This document shows, piece after piece, positions 17,001 to 24,132 of a DNA stretch of 64,000 nucleotides (its first letter is position 1; each line of letters begins with the position of its first letter). Origin of the DNA: JAGRCP01 sp942490705 (GTDB taxonomy: Bacteria; Chloroflexota; Anaerolineae; Caldilineales; Caldilineaceae); NCBI GenBank assembly GCA_942490705.1, contig CALNXY010000004.1, positions 1-64,000 of the forward strand. Direction: 5' to 3'. Under the pieces are notes generated by a model that had not been told where the DNA came from, did no database searches, and saw nothing but the letters and a program-made list of their open reading frames with translations. A program made the position numbers and the translations under genes.

Positions 17001-18411
17001 CACAGTGAACAATCGCAAGCCCGTCGTACTCGTCTACACGCCGGTGAACGGGCAGGTCTATGCGGCGGGCGCAACCGTGATCTTGCGTGGCGGCGCCACC
17101 GACCCTGAGGATGGCGGGTTGACGGACGAAGGGCTGGCGTGGCGGCTGGACAATGCGCCAGCCGGTACGGGTGACGAAGTCACGGTGGGCGGCCTTGCAC
17201 CGGGCGACCACGCGGCGCAACTCACGGCAACTGATAGCAGCGCCAACAGTGCCGTCGCGCAACGGAGCTTCACAGTCGCGCCGTTGAGCATTCCGGCCGG
17301 GAGTGCGCCGCAGCTGGACGGTTTCTGTACCGATGAAGCCTATGCCACAGCAACAGCGCTTCGTCCCCAGACTTATGGCGACGGGACGCAGGGCGTGGTT
17401 CATCTCTTGCGGACTGATGACCACCTGTGGGTCTGCTTTAGCGAACTGCGGTTTGGCGCAGACGAACCCGGGGCCTTTGCCGGCGTGCGCGTTGACGTAG
17501 ACAACAGCCGTGATCCCGCCGCACAGAGTGACGATTATGGGTTCTTCGTCGGTGAAGATGGCGATGTCTTCACCGTGCGCGGAGATGGCGCCGGCGGCTT
17601 TTCCGATCCGGGACCTGGAGGACTCATCGGCCAGGTGAGCGCACAGAGTGAAAGGTGGAGCGCGGAACTGCGCATCGACGCCGCCACCTTAGGCGGCTGG
17701 GATCGCCTGGTTAGCATGATGTTTGGCCACCAGTGGTTCGATGCCCAGGGCGATGACTATGGCTGGCCCTTCGCGGCGGTGGAGAACGAACCTAATACCT
17801 GGGCACTCACCGCTCTAGGGGTGCTGCCGACGCTCACCAACATGGATCCGTTTACGGCCACGGTGGGCGCACCGGCCCAACAGTTGGCGCTCACTGGCGC
17901 AAACTTCGCCGACGGCACGGTGGCGTTCTGGAACGACGTTGCCCTGGCGACGAGCTACGTGAACAGCGAATCGCTGACTGCGGACGTTCCGGCCGGCAAC
18001 TTGGCCAGCGTCGGCGATGCCGCGGTCACGGTGCGGGCGACGATGACGTCGCCGCTGGTATCCAACGCGCTGATCTTCCAGGTGGAGGCGCAGCCGCCGC
18101 TGCTCGACAGCGTGACGCCGGCAAGCGTCGGCGCTGGCGGACCAAGTATATCGCTGACGATCAACGGCGCCCGCTTTGCCGCGGACAGCCAGGTGCTGTG
18201 GGACGGCGCCGCGCTGCCCACCACGTTTGTGAACAGCAGCACTTTGACCGTGCAAGTAGATGCCGCACGGTTGGCGCGTGGTGGTGAGGTCGGCGTTGCC
18301 GTACGCAATCCCACGCCGTATGCCGCCATCTCGACGTCGAAACCATTCGTCATCGAGCCAAGTGATAGCGTGTTGCTCCCGCGTATGTTCCTGCCGCTGG
18401 TGATACGTTGA
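14047..18411 (+). CDS. Large secreted multidomain metzincin-like protein
   Basis: 1454 residues with a signal peptide (about 1-37). In order: a propeller-like region with repeated DGVYYFD/YVYWPVT blades (about 45-375); an Ig/CARDB-like segment; a metallopeptidase-like domain with QELAHNFGRKH at 670-680 and a Met-turn-like DFMSY around Met728; two Ig-like domains (about 890-1080); a DOMON/CBM9-like domain (about 1087-1255); and two IPT/TIG domains (about 1259-1345 and 1352-1445). The first zinc His of HExxHxxGxxH is Gln670, so catalysis is doubtful. It ends LPRMFLPLVIR, a tail I associate with Chloroflexota secreted proteins. GGAGG precedes the ATG. Probably acts at the cell surface on polymers; this is inference. 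Confidence 0.85.
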   Translation: MLDTSRRFGRLALRALLATCLILPALFLLAVQVASAEPAIPADTPIPVVVETVDSWDVGSGMVYWGKDCFADEFGRSGYLKRRPVAGGTQRTLEVTDGSKCDMPFSLTAEDDGVYYFDLSEDRVERTPLAAPYAAEVVSTPVTADLPSFGSLIDVAGDYVYWPVTSSGKVLRALRSGGASEAVATGLDAPNSIAVVGSTVYIIDKAGVWSTSVSCDTLPCAKQRFVDFPANTTGRSLLYQRERLGRYSIYWAQRTASGSTQTTSIFRYACSLVVNCNANVVPPSLVHAAPSGWELGGLASDGANLFWTESLGILGNTDGKVKRKPLSSGAAVDIAVNQTGIDTRRLRIVNETLYFARVHANQGIYSLPLNAAAIVRDLAAENLEVTQAIQNLANAAPLVANKPTYVRAYGRQLSGPSTPSVDARLIGTRGGSPLPGSPLTALNGTQSLATGGAYDRSRLNDGWLFRLPNSWTTGNVTLQFEVDPFRSHTDDTLGNNTLSRAVSFQNQPPVCVWTVPVRTHTPLPTIADPNFSSMVDQFERRWPMPDTWIFRDTNPVEELQVCWAGPFPYPCYGPYELQDGWSITNGPPDRDKVIISLWTRAQLSFNPDVCDDRGAPVHFMGMVHPLANNGGAAGYASTISKQSWVQLPPQSPNPAPTAWDQLVAGGVMAQELAHNFGRKHVDCGNPDDPDNGYPYPPCQISDAGADQYYGFDVANQTPIAPTAAADFMSYIGRRNWVSDYTWRALINKFTAVRTATTEPTSTDAGDSVFITGIVDLTGSQGGLSTVLILPTVSIPPATLSQVAARPAEADHETGPHATFTVRLLAPDDSQILERTLTLLEMDDHVEDADSALFNEVFAKPDATVAKVQLLADGVLIDELMPGTAVPTVSIQQPSGGETVSDSLNIQWRAADVDPDDRLLFTLQYSHDDGASWHTLYTDLPSTPTGSYALTLDDLGSIQGSSGPTARIRILASDGYNTGIATSQPFTVNNRKPVVLVYTPVNGQVYAAGATVILRGGATDPEDGGLTDEGLAWRLDNAPAGTGDEVTVGGLAPGDHAAQLTATDSSANSAVAQRSFTVAPLSIPAGSAPQLDGFCTDEAYATATALRPQTYGDGTQGVVHLLRTDDHLWVCFSELRFGADEPGAFAGVRVDVDNSRDPAAQSDDYGFFVGEDGDVFTVRGDGAGGFSDPGPGGLIGQVSAQSERWSAELRIDAATLGGWDRLVSMMFGHQWFDAQGDDYGWPFAAVENEPNTWALTALGVLPTLTNMDPFTATVGAPAQQLALTGANFADGTVAFWNDVALATSYVNSESLTADVPAGNLASVGDAAVTVRATMTSPLVSNALIFQVEAQPPLLDSVTPASVGAGGPSISLTINGARFAADSQVLWDGAALPTTFVNSSTLTVQVDAARLARGGEVGVAVRNPTPYAAISTSKPFVIEPSDSVLLPRMFLPLVIR

Positions 18412-18680
18412 TGCCTGTGTAGGTAGGGGATAGGGGATACTTCTCCAGTGGGCGCAACTCGGCGGCAGTCGCCGGGTTGCGCCCTCGGCGTCCTGAGCAA
18501 GGATGGATGCATGGGCCGCGTGAAGGGTCAACAGCGTCAGCGCCAGACTCAGAAGCGATAGACTCAGAAGCGATAGAAATGCGCGTCACGCCCCGGCACG
18601 CTCATGACAGGTCTGATGTGGTCAACTCACCGTCACGTCACCGGGCTACCATAGGCAGATCTTCGCTGCCGTGAACGCGC
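18412..18680. other. Intergenic region with hairpin and 15-bp tandem repeat
   Basis: A GC-rich hairpin lies at about 18448-18482 (GGGCGCAACTCGGCG pairing with CGCCGGGTTGCGCCC, one mismatch) just after the secreted-protein gene. There is no T-run, so intrinsic termination is uncertain. A 15-base unit (AGACTCAGAAGCGAT) is repeated in tandem at 18545-18574. Confidence 0.6.
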
Positions 18681-19316
18681 CTACTGCTTTCGTGCACGCA
18701 ACACCGCCGCGGTCCGGTCCGCCACTTGGAGCTTGTTACAGATGTTGGAGACATGATTCTGTACGGTCTTCAAGTTGATGTTGAGCCGTTCGGCGATGGC
18801 TTCGTTGGTCAGGTCTAGCGCCATCAGCTTGAGGATTTCACTTTCGCGATCGCTTAGCTCAGGGAAAGCGTCAGGTTGTACGCTGGCCTGGAGACGCGTG
18901 AAGTGCTGGATCACGTGTTGCGCCACGGCCGCGCCAAAGACAACCTCGCCGTTATAGACATTCTCAATCGAGCGCACGATGTCTGCCTTGCGCGCGCCTT
19001 TGAGGATATAGCCCTGGGCGCCGGCTTGCAGGGCATAGAAGACCGTGGCCGTGTCGTCTGACATGGTGAGGATGAGAATGCGCATGTGCGGGCTGCTGCT
19101 GATGATGCGCCGGGTGGCTTCCAGCCCGTGAAGCCCGGGCATCTGCAGGTCCATGAGGATGACGTCGGGCTGAAGTTCCGCAGCCAGTGAGACGGCTTCG
19201 AGCCCATCCGCGGCTTCACCCACGACGTCCACATTCTCATCGGTCGCCAACATGGTGTGCAGGCCCTGGCGAAAGGGCGCGTGGTCATCGCAGATCAGGA
19301 CGCGGATCGGATCCAT
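18681..19316 (-). CDS. NarL/FixJ-family response regulator
   Basis: 211 residues. The receiver carries CDDH near the start, phospho-acceptor Asp56 in VILMDLQMPG and Lys in YILKGAR; the C-terminal LuxR HTH is LSDRESEILKLMALDLTNEA...LKTVQNHVSN. Its start lies 32 bases inside the upstream kinase gene, so the two are co-transcribed and translationally coupled. Likely a DNA-binding partner of that kinase. Confidence 0.93.
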   Translation of the reverse strand: MDPIRVLICDDHAPFRQGLHTMLATDENVDVVGEAADGLEAVSLAAELQPDVILMDLQMPGLHGLEATRRIISSSPHMRILILTMSDDTATVFYALQAGAQGYILKGARKADIVRSIENVYNGEVVFGAAVAQHVIQHFTRLQASVQPDAFPELSDRESEILKLMALDLTNEAIAERLNINLKTVQNHVSNICNKLQVADRTAAVLRARKQ

Positions 19317-20634
19317 GCTCTTCTCCTAGAGTGAGAGGGAGTTGGGCGATGATGCAGCAGCCCGTGGGTGAGTTGGGTCGGGTTGTCAGGCGCCCGCCCA
19401 ATTCCTCGGCCCGGGCCCGCATGCTTTGCAGCCCCAAGCCGTAGTCGCGCTGCGCGGCCAATCCCACGCCGTCATCACATACGGTGAGGAGCAGATTGGC
19501 CCCGTCCACGTCCAGCGCCACGGTTGCGCTGTGGGCGTGGGCGTGGCGGCTGACATTGGTCAGCGCTTCCTGGACGATGCGGAACACGGCGACCTCGGTG
19601 GCGGCCGCGAGCTGGGGACGCGTTTCGGGCAGGTCGAGCGCGACATGCAGACCGGGCGTGACGAAACCATTGGTCAACACCTCCAGCGCGCCGTAGAGGC
19701 CCATGTCATCCAAAGCTGGCGGGCGCAGACCGTGGACGATGCGACGCACTTCGTCCACCGTGGCCTGGGCCTGATCCACCAGCCGGGCCAGCAGTTGCTC
19801 GGCGGTGTCCGGATCGTCGTGGATCAGCTCGCGTGCGGTGTCGGCCTGCATGGTCATGACGGCCAGGGCCGGGCCGAGGCCGTCGTGAAGGTCCCGCCGG
19901 AGTTGGCGCCGTCCTTCCTCGCGCGCGGTGACGATGCGCCGGCGCGATTCCTGCAAGTCGGCCGACACCTGCGCCGCGTAGAGGGTCACGCTCACCTGGC
20001 GCGCCAGGTCGTGGAGCAGGCGCTCGTCCACGGCAATGGGGACGCCTGCCACCAAACGCGGGGCAATGTGAAGCGTGCCCAGGGTCAGGCCATTGTAGCG
20101 CAGGGGCAGCGCAATGGGGACCTCGCGCGGCGGCGCGCCATGAGCTGCGCCAAGTTCGTCATGCTCGGCATCGATGCTGACGTAGGGCACGTTCAGCGTG
20201 TCGGCCAGCAGCGCCGCGACCGCGGCCATGGTTGATGCGCCGGTGGGCGCGCCGTCGATCTCGGCATTCAGACGGCTGATGACTTCGTACGGATCGTCCA
20301 TGGTGTCCATGAAGTGGACGATGCGCGTGCGCAGCAGGCGCTGGATGGGCCAGAGTGTGAAGAGCGCCAAGAGCATGAGCAGCCAATCGACCCGGCTATT
20401 CCACACGTAGCCGTTGCCCTCGTCGCCCGCCACAAAGGCATAGCCTTCCAGCAGCCACCAGCCGGCCACCAGGAAGGTGTAGACCACGGCCCACCAGAAA
20501 AACGCAAGCAGCAAAAAGAGCGCCGCTGCGCCGATCCCCCGGAGCAGGTTGCGCCCGCGCCTAGGTTTTCCTCCGTTGGGCGCGGAGGACGGTTGCTGTG
20601 AAGTCGATGGGGCGGGGCGTGGTGTGGCAGTCAT
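19285..20634 (-). CDS. Membrane sensor histidine kinase (NarL/DegS type)
   Basis: 449 residues from the ATG at 20634; the open frame runs upstream to 21096 but that part shadows another gene. Two membrane helices (about 33-56 and 76-92) enclose a short loop. A GAF-like sensor region follows, then HisKA_3 with phospho-acceptor His250 in RRDLHDGLGPAL, and HATPase with NVSRHAHAHS, CDDGVGL and GLGLQSMRARAEELGG. It forms a pair with the overlapping response regulator and directly follows three genes for small membrane proteins, which may be its sensory partners or targets. Confidence 0.92.
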   Translation of the reverse strand: MTATPRPAPSTSQQPSSAPNGGKPRRGRNLLRGIGAAALFLLLAFFWWAVVYTFLVAGWWLLEGYAFVAGDEGNGYVWNSRVDWLLMLLALFTLWPIQRLLRTRIVHFMDTMDDPYEVISRLNAEIDGAPTGASTMAAVAALLADTLNVPYVSIDAEHDELGAAHGAPPREVPIALPLRYNGLTLGTLHIAPRLVAGVPIAVDERLLHDLARQVSVTLYAAQVSADLQESRRRIVTAREEGRRQLRRDLHDGLGPALAVMTMQADTARELIHDDPDTAEQLLARLVDQAQATVDEVRRIVHGLRPPALDDMGLYGALEVLTNGFVTPGLHVALDLPETRPQLAAATEVAVFRIVQEALTNVSRHAHAHSATVALDVDGANLLLTVCDDGVGLAAQRDYGLGLQSMRARAEELGGRLTTRPNSPTGCCIIAQLPLTLGEEHGSDPRPDLR

Positions 20635-20648
20635 GGATGCATCGCCGG

Positions 20649-21056
20649 TTATGATGTTGTTTGGCCATTCACGCGACGCGTGCTTGGCGGCGGCGTACCA
20701 AAGAGCAGGCCGACGATGACAAAGATCGCAAGCGCAATACCGAGGATGGCAGCCATGCGGAGTGCCGCAGTGGGGGCAGCCAGGACACCGGGCAGGGCCA
20801 GAATCCCATCCAGGGCCCTGACCACGATGCTCAGCCAGATGCCCCACTTGCGGCCGTACCATGCCCCGTAAGCGGCGATGATCCCCACGATGCCCAGAAA
20901 AGATGCCAGTACGATGACGACCTGCGGAATGCCTTGCGTAGGGCCAGGCGCCTCCGGCCCGTTCATCAGCGCTGGGAACGTACCAAGAACAGTGTACATC
21001 GAGACGACAAACTGCAGTATGACCGCGGTCTTGAAGAGCGTTGTTTTGTGCATCAT
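20649..21056 (-). CDS. Small four-helix membrane protein (paralogue 1 of 3)
   Basis: 135 residues beginning MMHKTTLFKTAVILQFVVSM. It has about four hydrophobic segments, with the shared signature PEAPGPTQGIPQVVIV, then YGAWYGRKWGIWLSIV and GILALPGVL. ATG at 21056 is chosen because GGAG lies a few bases upstream; 21068 and 21053 are alternatives. It is clearly paralogous to the next gene upstream. I do not recognise a named family. The downstream kinase begins 14 bases after its stop, suggesting one operon. Confidence 0.75.
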   Translation of the reverse strand: MMHKTTLFKTAVILQFVVSMYTVLGTFPALMNGPEAPGPTQGIPQVVIVLASFLGIVGIIAAYGAWYGRKWGIWLSIVVRALDGILALPGVLAAPTAALRMAAILGIALAIFVIVGLLFGTPPPSTRRVNGQTTS

Positions 21057-21135
21057 CGGCTCCAGCATGAATCCTGGCGGACATCCTTGTAAACATACTA
21101 CCACAGGTAGGGCCGGCAGATTTCTGTCGTGGTAT

Positions 21136-21933
21136 TCACGCCAAACTGTCATCGCAAGGGCACGAGTGCGCCGTCAACCATTGCTGTGACGCGGCGCAGG
21201 CGGCGATGACCAAAGCAGCATGCCCGCGATCACGAACACAGACGCTGCGACGCCGAGGATCGCGAAAAAGCGGGCGGCGTTGTTGGGCGCAAACAGGACG
21301 CCCGGCAAGGCCAGCAGCCCGTTGGCGGCCTCCAGCACGATGGTGAGCCAGATCCCCCATTTCTGGCGATGCCATGCACCGTAGGCCGAGACGAGGCCCA
21401 TCACGCCCAAGAGCGAACCTGAGACGATGACGATCTGTGGGATACCTTGAGTGAAACCGGGCGTCTCCGGACCGCCCAGGAGTGCGGGGAAGGCCGAAAG
21501 CGCACCGAACAGCGACGTGAGAAAATGTATGATCACCACGGTTTTGAAGAGTGTTGTCTTCTGCATCAGGCGCCTCAGTCCCGGGATGATTGAGTAGCAG
21601 CAAGGCTACAATGATGGCCAGCGCCACGCCGCTGAATGCCAATGCTTTATCCGCCAGGGTCGATCCAAAAAGGATGCCGGGCACAGCCAACAGGCCGTTG
21701 AGAGTCAGCGTCACGATTGCAAGAATCTTGCCCCAGGGTTGGTTGCGCCAGATGCCATAAGCTGAGACCACCCCCATGGAAAAGAGTATGAGCAGGAATG
21801 CTGCAAAGCCACTCCCCGCCTCCTGTATGAACGCACTCTGGGTGACGAAGGCGTGGAACAGAGTCATGATGGCCCACAAGCTGTAGGTGAAGGTCAGGAA
21901 TGCCGCGGTCGTCACCGCTCTTGAGCGTTTCAC
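21136..21933 (-). CDS. Small four-helix membrane protein (paralogue 3 of 3), abnormal 3' end
   Basis: Starts at GTG 21933 with GGGAG seven bases upstream. The first about 120 residues (VKRSRAVTTAAFLTFTYSLW to ALAIIVALLLLNHPG) form the same four-helix fold, with YGIWRNQPWGKILAIVTLTL and GLLAVPGILFG aligning to the paralogues. After NHPGTEAP, at about 21570, the frame stays open through the whole of paralogue 2 to 21136, giving a non-hydrophobic, Arg-rich tail that looks like a shadow translation. A one-base shift near 21575 would give TGA directly after NHPG. A frameshift or lost stop is likely, and the functional product probably ends near 21570. Confidence 0.55.
   Translation of the reverse strand: MKRSRAVTTAAFLTFTYSLWAIMTLFHAFVTQSAFIQEAGSGFAAFLLILFSMGVVSAYGIWRNQPWGKILAIVTLTLNGLLAVPGILFGSTLADKALAFSGVALAIIVALLLLNHPGTEAPDAEDNTLQNRGDHTFSHVAVRCAFGLPRTPGRSGDARFHSRYPTDRHRLRFALGRDGPRLGLRCMASPEMGDLAHHRAGGRQRAAGLAGRPVCAQQRRPLFRDPRRRSVCVRDRGHAALVIAACAASQQWLTAHSCPCDDSLA
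21174..21566 (-). CDS. Small four-helix membrane protein (paralogue 2 of 3)
   Basis: 130 residues, starting MQKTTLFKTVVIIHFLTSLF, with PETPGFTQGIPQIVIVSGSL, YGAWHRQKWGIWLTIVLEA and GLLALPGVLFAPN. About half of its residues match the downstream paralogue by eye. GAGG lies seven bases upstream of the ATG. The preceding paralogue's reading frame does not stop before this gene, which is unusual (see next entry). Function unknown; small polytopic proteins beside a membrane kinase may act as sensors. Confidence 0.75.
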   Translation of the reverse strand: MQKTTLFKTVVIIHFLTSLFGALSAFPALLGGPETPGFTQGIPQIVIVSGSLLGVMGLVSAYGAWHRQKWGIWLTIVLEAANGLLALPGVLFAPNNAARFFAILGVAASVFVIAGMLLWSSPPAPRHSNG

Positions 21934-22043
21934 ATGCTTCTCCCAAGCGCTACCTTTGCCTGCAGCCGTTGCGTGCGCACGCCCCCGTGGGCACGCAACG
22001 GCGAGCGCTTGTACACGGGGGCGCAAACAAGCCGGTGGTTCTA

Positions 22044-23801
22044 CTATTCAACCGTAAACTGCTGAACCATGCCTTGCATCATGTGGGGCAGCGGTTCGCC
22101 GCCATTCATCATCGCCGCCATGTCGGGCAGGGGGCAGACCGCGAGATAGGTTCCCGGATCCAACGAGAATTCCACCCACGCCCGCTCACCCTGGCCAATC
22201 GGCGCCAAACCGGCACTGTGCGCATCCTCAAAGGGCGGCGGCCCCGACGACTCGCCTTCCGTCATCAGGAAGTTCATGGCATCTTCCATGGTGGCGCCGG
22301 GGGCAAGCTTCAACACGAGCATCATGTGCCACTGATCACCCATGTTGGAATATTCCCATACTTGCTTGCCAGGTGCAACCGTGTTTGGCATGACATAGTA
22401 GAAGTCGTGAAATTCGACTTTGACCGCGGTCTGCGGCTCGGCCGTGCCAACCAGTTCGTCAGCCGCGAATTCGCCCCAAATGTACTCTGTGCCAGGCGGC
22501 GGGTCTGCGTCCACATGTTCGTTGGCAACGACCAGAAATTGCCCCGTTCGGAAGTCGATGGTGATCTGTTCCGACTCGCCTGTGTAGACCGGGTTGAAGC
22601 TGGGCATACCGTTCGTCAGTTGCTGCAACGGCACCCAATTGGCCATCAGGTCGTCGGCCAGCGCCTTGATTTCATCGACCGACGCGCCCTCCTGCAGGCG
22701 CAAAAAACTGACATCCATGTCTTGGCTGCCGTTGTTCTGCACCGTCACCGCCGCGATGCCGCCGGGGAAGTCATCCGGAATGACGAAGCCATCGTCGTTG
22801 ACTTCGATGGTGACGGCGGGAATCTCTGCCACGGCTTCAGTGCTGCCGGTGTCGGTACTATCGTCCCCGGCCACGGTGAAGCTCTTGTTGACGCCGGCGT
22901 AGGGGAATTCCGTGCCGCCGATGTTGCTGATCACGGTGTAGTCGCCCGGCGTTAGATCGACGGTGGTGTAGTAGCTGTCGCTCAGGTTGTAGGCCATCAA
23001 TCCGCCCACGGCGTGGAAGACCGGCATGTTTGCCATGTCCATCTCCTGGCCGGAGAAGAGGGCGTCGAACATGGCCATGACGTCGTCCATGGTGGCTCCG
23101 TTTTCCATCTTCAGGATGAAGGCGTAGCCGTCCTCCTGGCCGCTGTCGTTGACGACGTGGATTGTGTGCTGGCCTGCTGCCATCTCTGTCGGCAGGTCGA
23201 AGTCGTCGGCGCCGATGGTCAACGTCACGTCGGGCTCAGGCGGAGCGGCCATGACATCGCTCTCCACCACGTCGAACTCGGCGATGCTGCCGCGCACGAA
23301 GTCCGGCGTCATTTCGCCATCTGTGGAGGCGTCCATGGAGACGGAGAGAATAATCCAGTGGCCGGGGGCCATTGCCACCGTGGCCTGATTGCTCGACCCC
23401 GGATCGGTGTCCGGCAGGAAGAACTCAAGGTCGCTGATCTCCGCCAGGTCGCCTTCTTCGTCGCCCATGGCGGCCAGCGCGTCGTCCAGCGTGACGCCGT
23501 CCAGCAGGCGCATGACGATACCGTGATGGTTGACCTCGCCCGCGTTGGTCAGCGTCAACGAGACCCAGCCGCTGGGAATTTCGGCCGGCATGTCGAAGGC
23601 GAAGTCACGTGCGGTGATGGCGATCTCCGGCAACGTGGTCTGGCTTTCCTCAGCGACGGCAGGCGTCTGCGTGACAATTGCTTCCGGCGCGGCCGCGGGG
23701 GCGGGCGCTGTCGAGCACGCGCTCATGAGCAGCGTCACAATCGTGGCGGCGATGGCTGCCCAGCGCCAAGAGCTGTTTCGAATCGTGTGGTTAGAAAACA
23801 T
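22044..23801 (-). CDS. Lipoprotein with four tandem cupredoxin-like domains
   Basis: 585 residues. The signal peptide ends in the lipobox LMSAC (Cys near 29) followed by an Ala/Pro linker. Four repeats of about 120-135 residues follow, each starting like ITARDFAFDMPAEIPSG, LTIGADDFDLPTEMAAG, IEVNDDGFVIPDDFPGG or VEFHDFYYVMPNTVAPG. Each has a helical insert LxxGATMDDxMAM and closes with PGDYTVISN or PGTYLAVCP. This is the layout of cupredoxin/plastocyanin-like beta sandwiches. Only the last repeat keeps His (QWHMM) and Cys-plus-Met (CPLPDM) that could bind copper. AAGGAGG precedes the ATG. Probably an outer-face metal or redox protein; function unproven. Confidence 0.8.
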   Translation of the reverse strand: MFSNHTIRNSSWRWAAIAATIVTLLMSACSTAPAPAAAPEAIVTQTPAVAEESQTTLPEIAITARDFAFDMPAEIPSGWVSLTLTNAGEVNHHGIVMRLLDGVTLDDALAAMGDEEGDLAEISDLEFFLPDTDPGSSNQATVAMAPGHWIILSVSMDASTDGEMTPDFVRGSIAEFDVVESDVMAAPPEPDVTLTIGADDFDLPTEMAAGQHTIHVVNDSGQEDGYAFILKMENGATMDDVMAMFDALFSGQEMDMANMPVFHAVGGLMAYNLSDSYYTTVDLTPGDYTVISNIGGTEFPYAGVNKSFTVAGDDSTDTGSTEAVAEIPAVTIEVNDDGFVIPDDFPGGIAAVTVQNNGSQDMDVSFLRLQEGASVDEIKALADDLMANWVPLQQLTNGMPSFNPVYTGESEQITIDFRTGQFLVVANEHVDADPPPGTEYIWGEFAADELVGTAEPQTAVKVEFHDFYYVMPNTVAPGKQVWEYSNMGDQWHMMLVLKLAPGATMEDAMNFLMTEGESSGPPPFEDAHSAGLAPIGQGERAWVEFSLDPGTYLAVCPLPDMAAMMNGGEPLPHMMQGMVQQFTVE

Positions 23802-24132
23802 GCTTCCTCCTTGTCAAACAAGTTGAGCGGGTTGCAAGACCAACGGGACTTGCGGCGGAGAGTGCGTTGTCCGCTAGAAAGAAGCATACAGGCTGAAGTT
23901 CCCGGGTGATCGGGAAGAATGGGGATCAGGACGGGAAAAGAGGGCGTGGATTCTCCAATACGGGCGGTCGATGCGCGACGCCGTGCACTTGAATCGCCAG
24001 CGGGGGGGACGCGACGCGTTCTGCAACGGGCGCAATTTCCAGAAGCCTTGCCAATGCACGCGCCAGACTCTATACTGTATTTACAGATGCGTAATCATTA
24101 GCTGATGCCTTCTGGTTGCCAAAGCGAAGCAA
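23802..24132. other. Divergent intergenic region with promoter for MalT-like regulator
   Basis: 331 bases between the divergent lipoprotein and regulator genes. TTGCCA (24048-24053), a 17-base spacer and TATACT (24071-24076) read toward the regulator. On the minus strand a TTGACA overlaps the ribosome-site region of the lipoprotein and is probably chance. No gene is seen. Confidence 0.6.
24048..24076 (+). promoter_or_regulatory. Sigma70-type promoter of the MalT-like regulator
   Basis: TTGCCA, 17-base spacer, TATACT: 4/6 and 5/6 matches with ideal spacing, ending 56 bases before the ATG. Confidence 0.6.

Noticed and set aside
18448..18482. GC-rich hairpin as intrinsic terminator
   Set aside because: No T-run follows; reported only as a hairpin.
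18545..18574. Two-copy 15-base tandem repeat as a CRISPR-like or regulatory array
   Set aside because: Only two adjacent copies with no spacer; likely simple duplication.
20635..21096. N-terminal extension of the membrane kinase
   Set aside because: The in-frame upstream stretch shadows the first small membrane protein and has no domain; the ATG at 20634 precedes the membrane helices.
21136..21573. Arg-rich C-terminal extension of the third membrane paralogue as a real domain
   Set aside because: It overlaps paralogue 2 entirely in another frame and has the composition of a shadow translation; kept only as a note on the abnormal 3' end.
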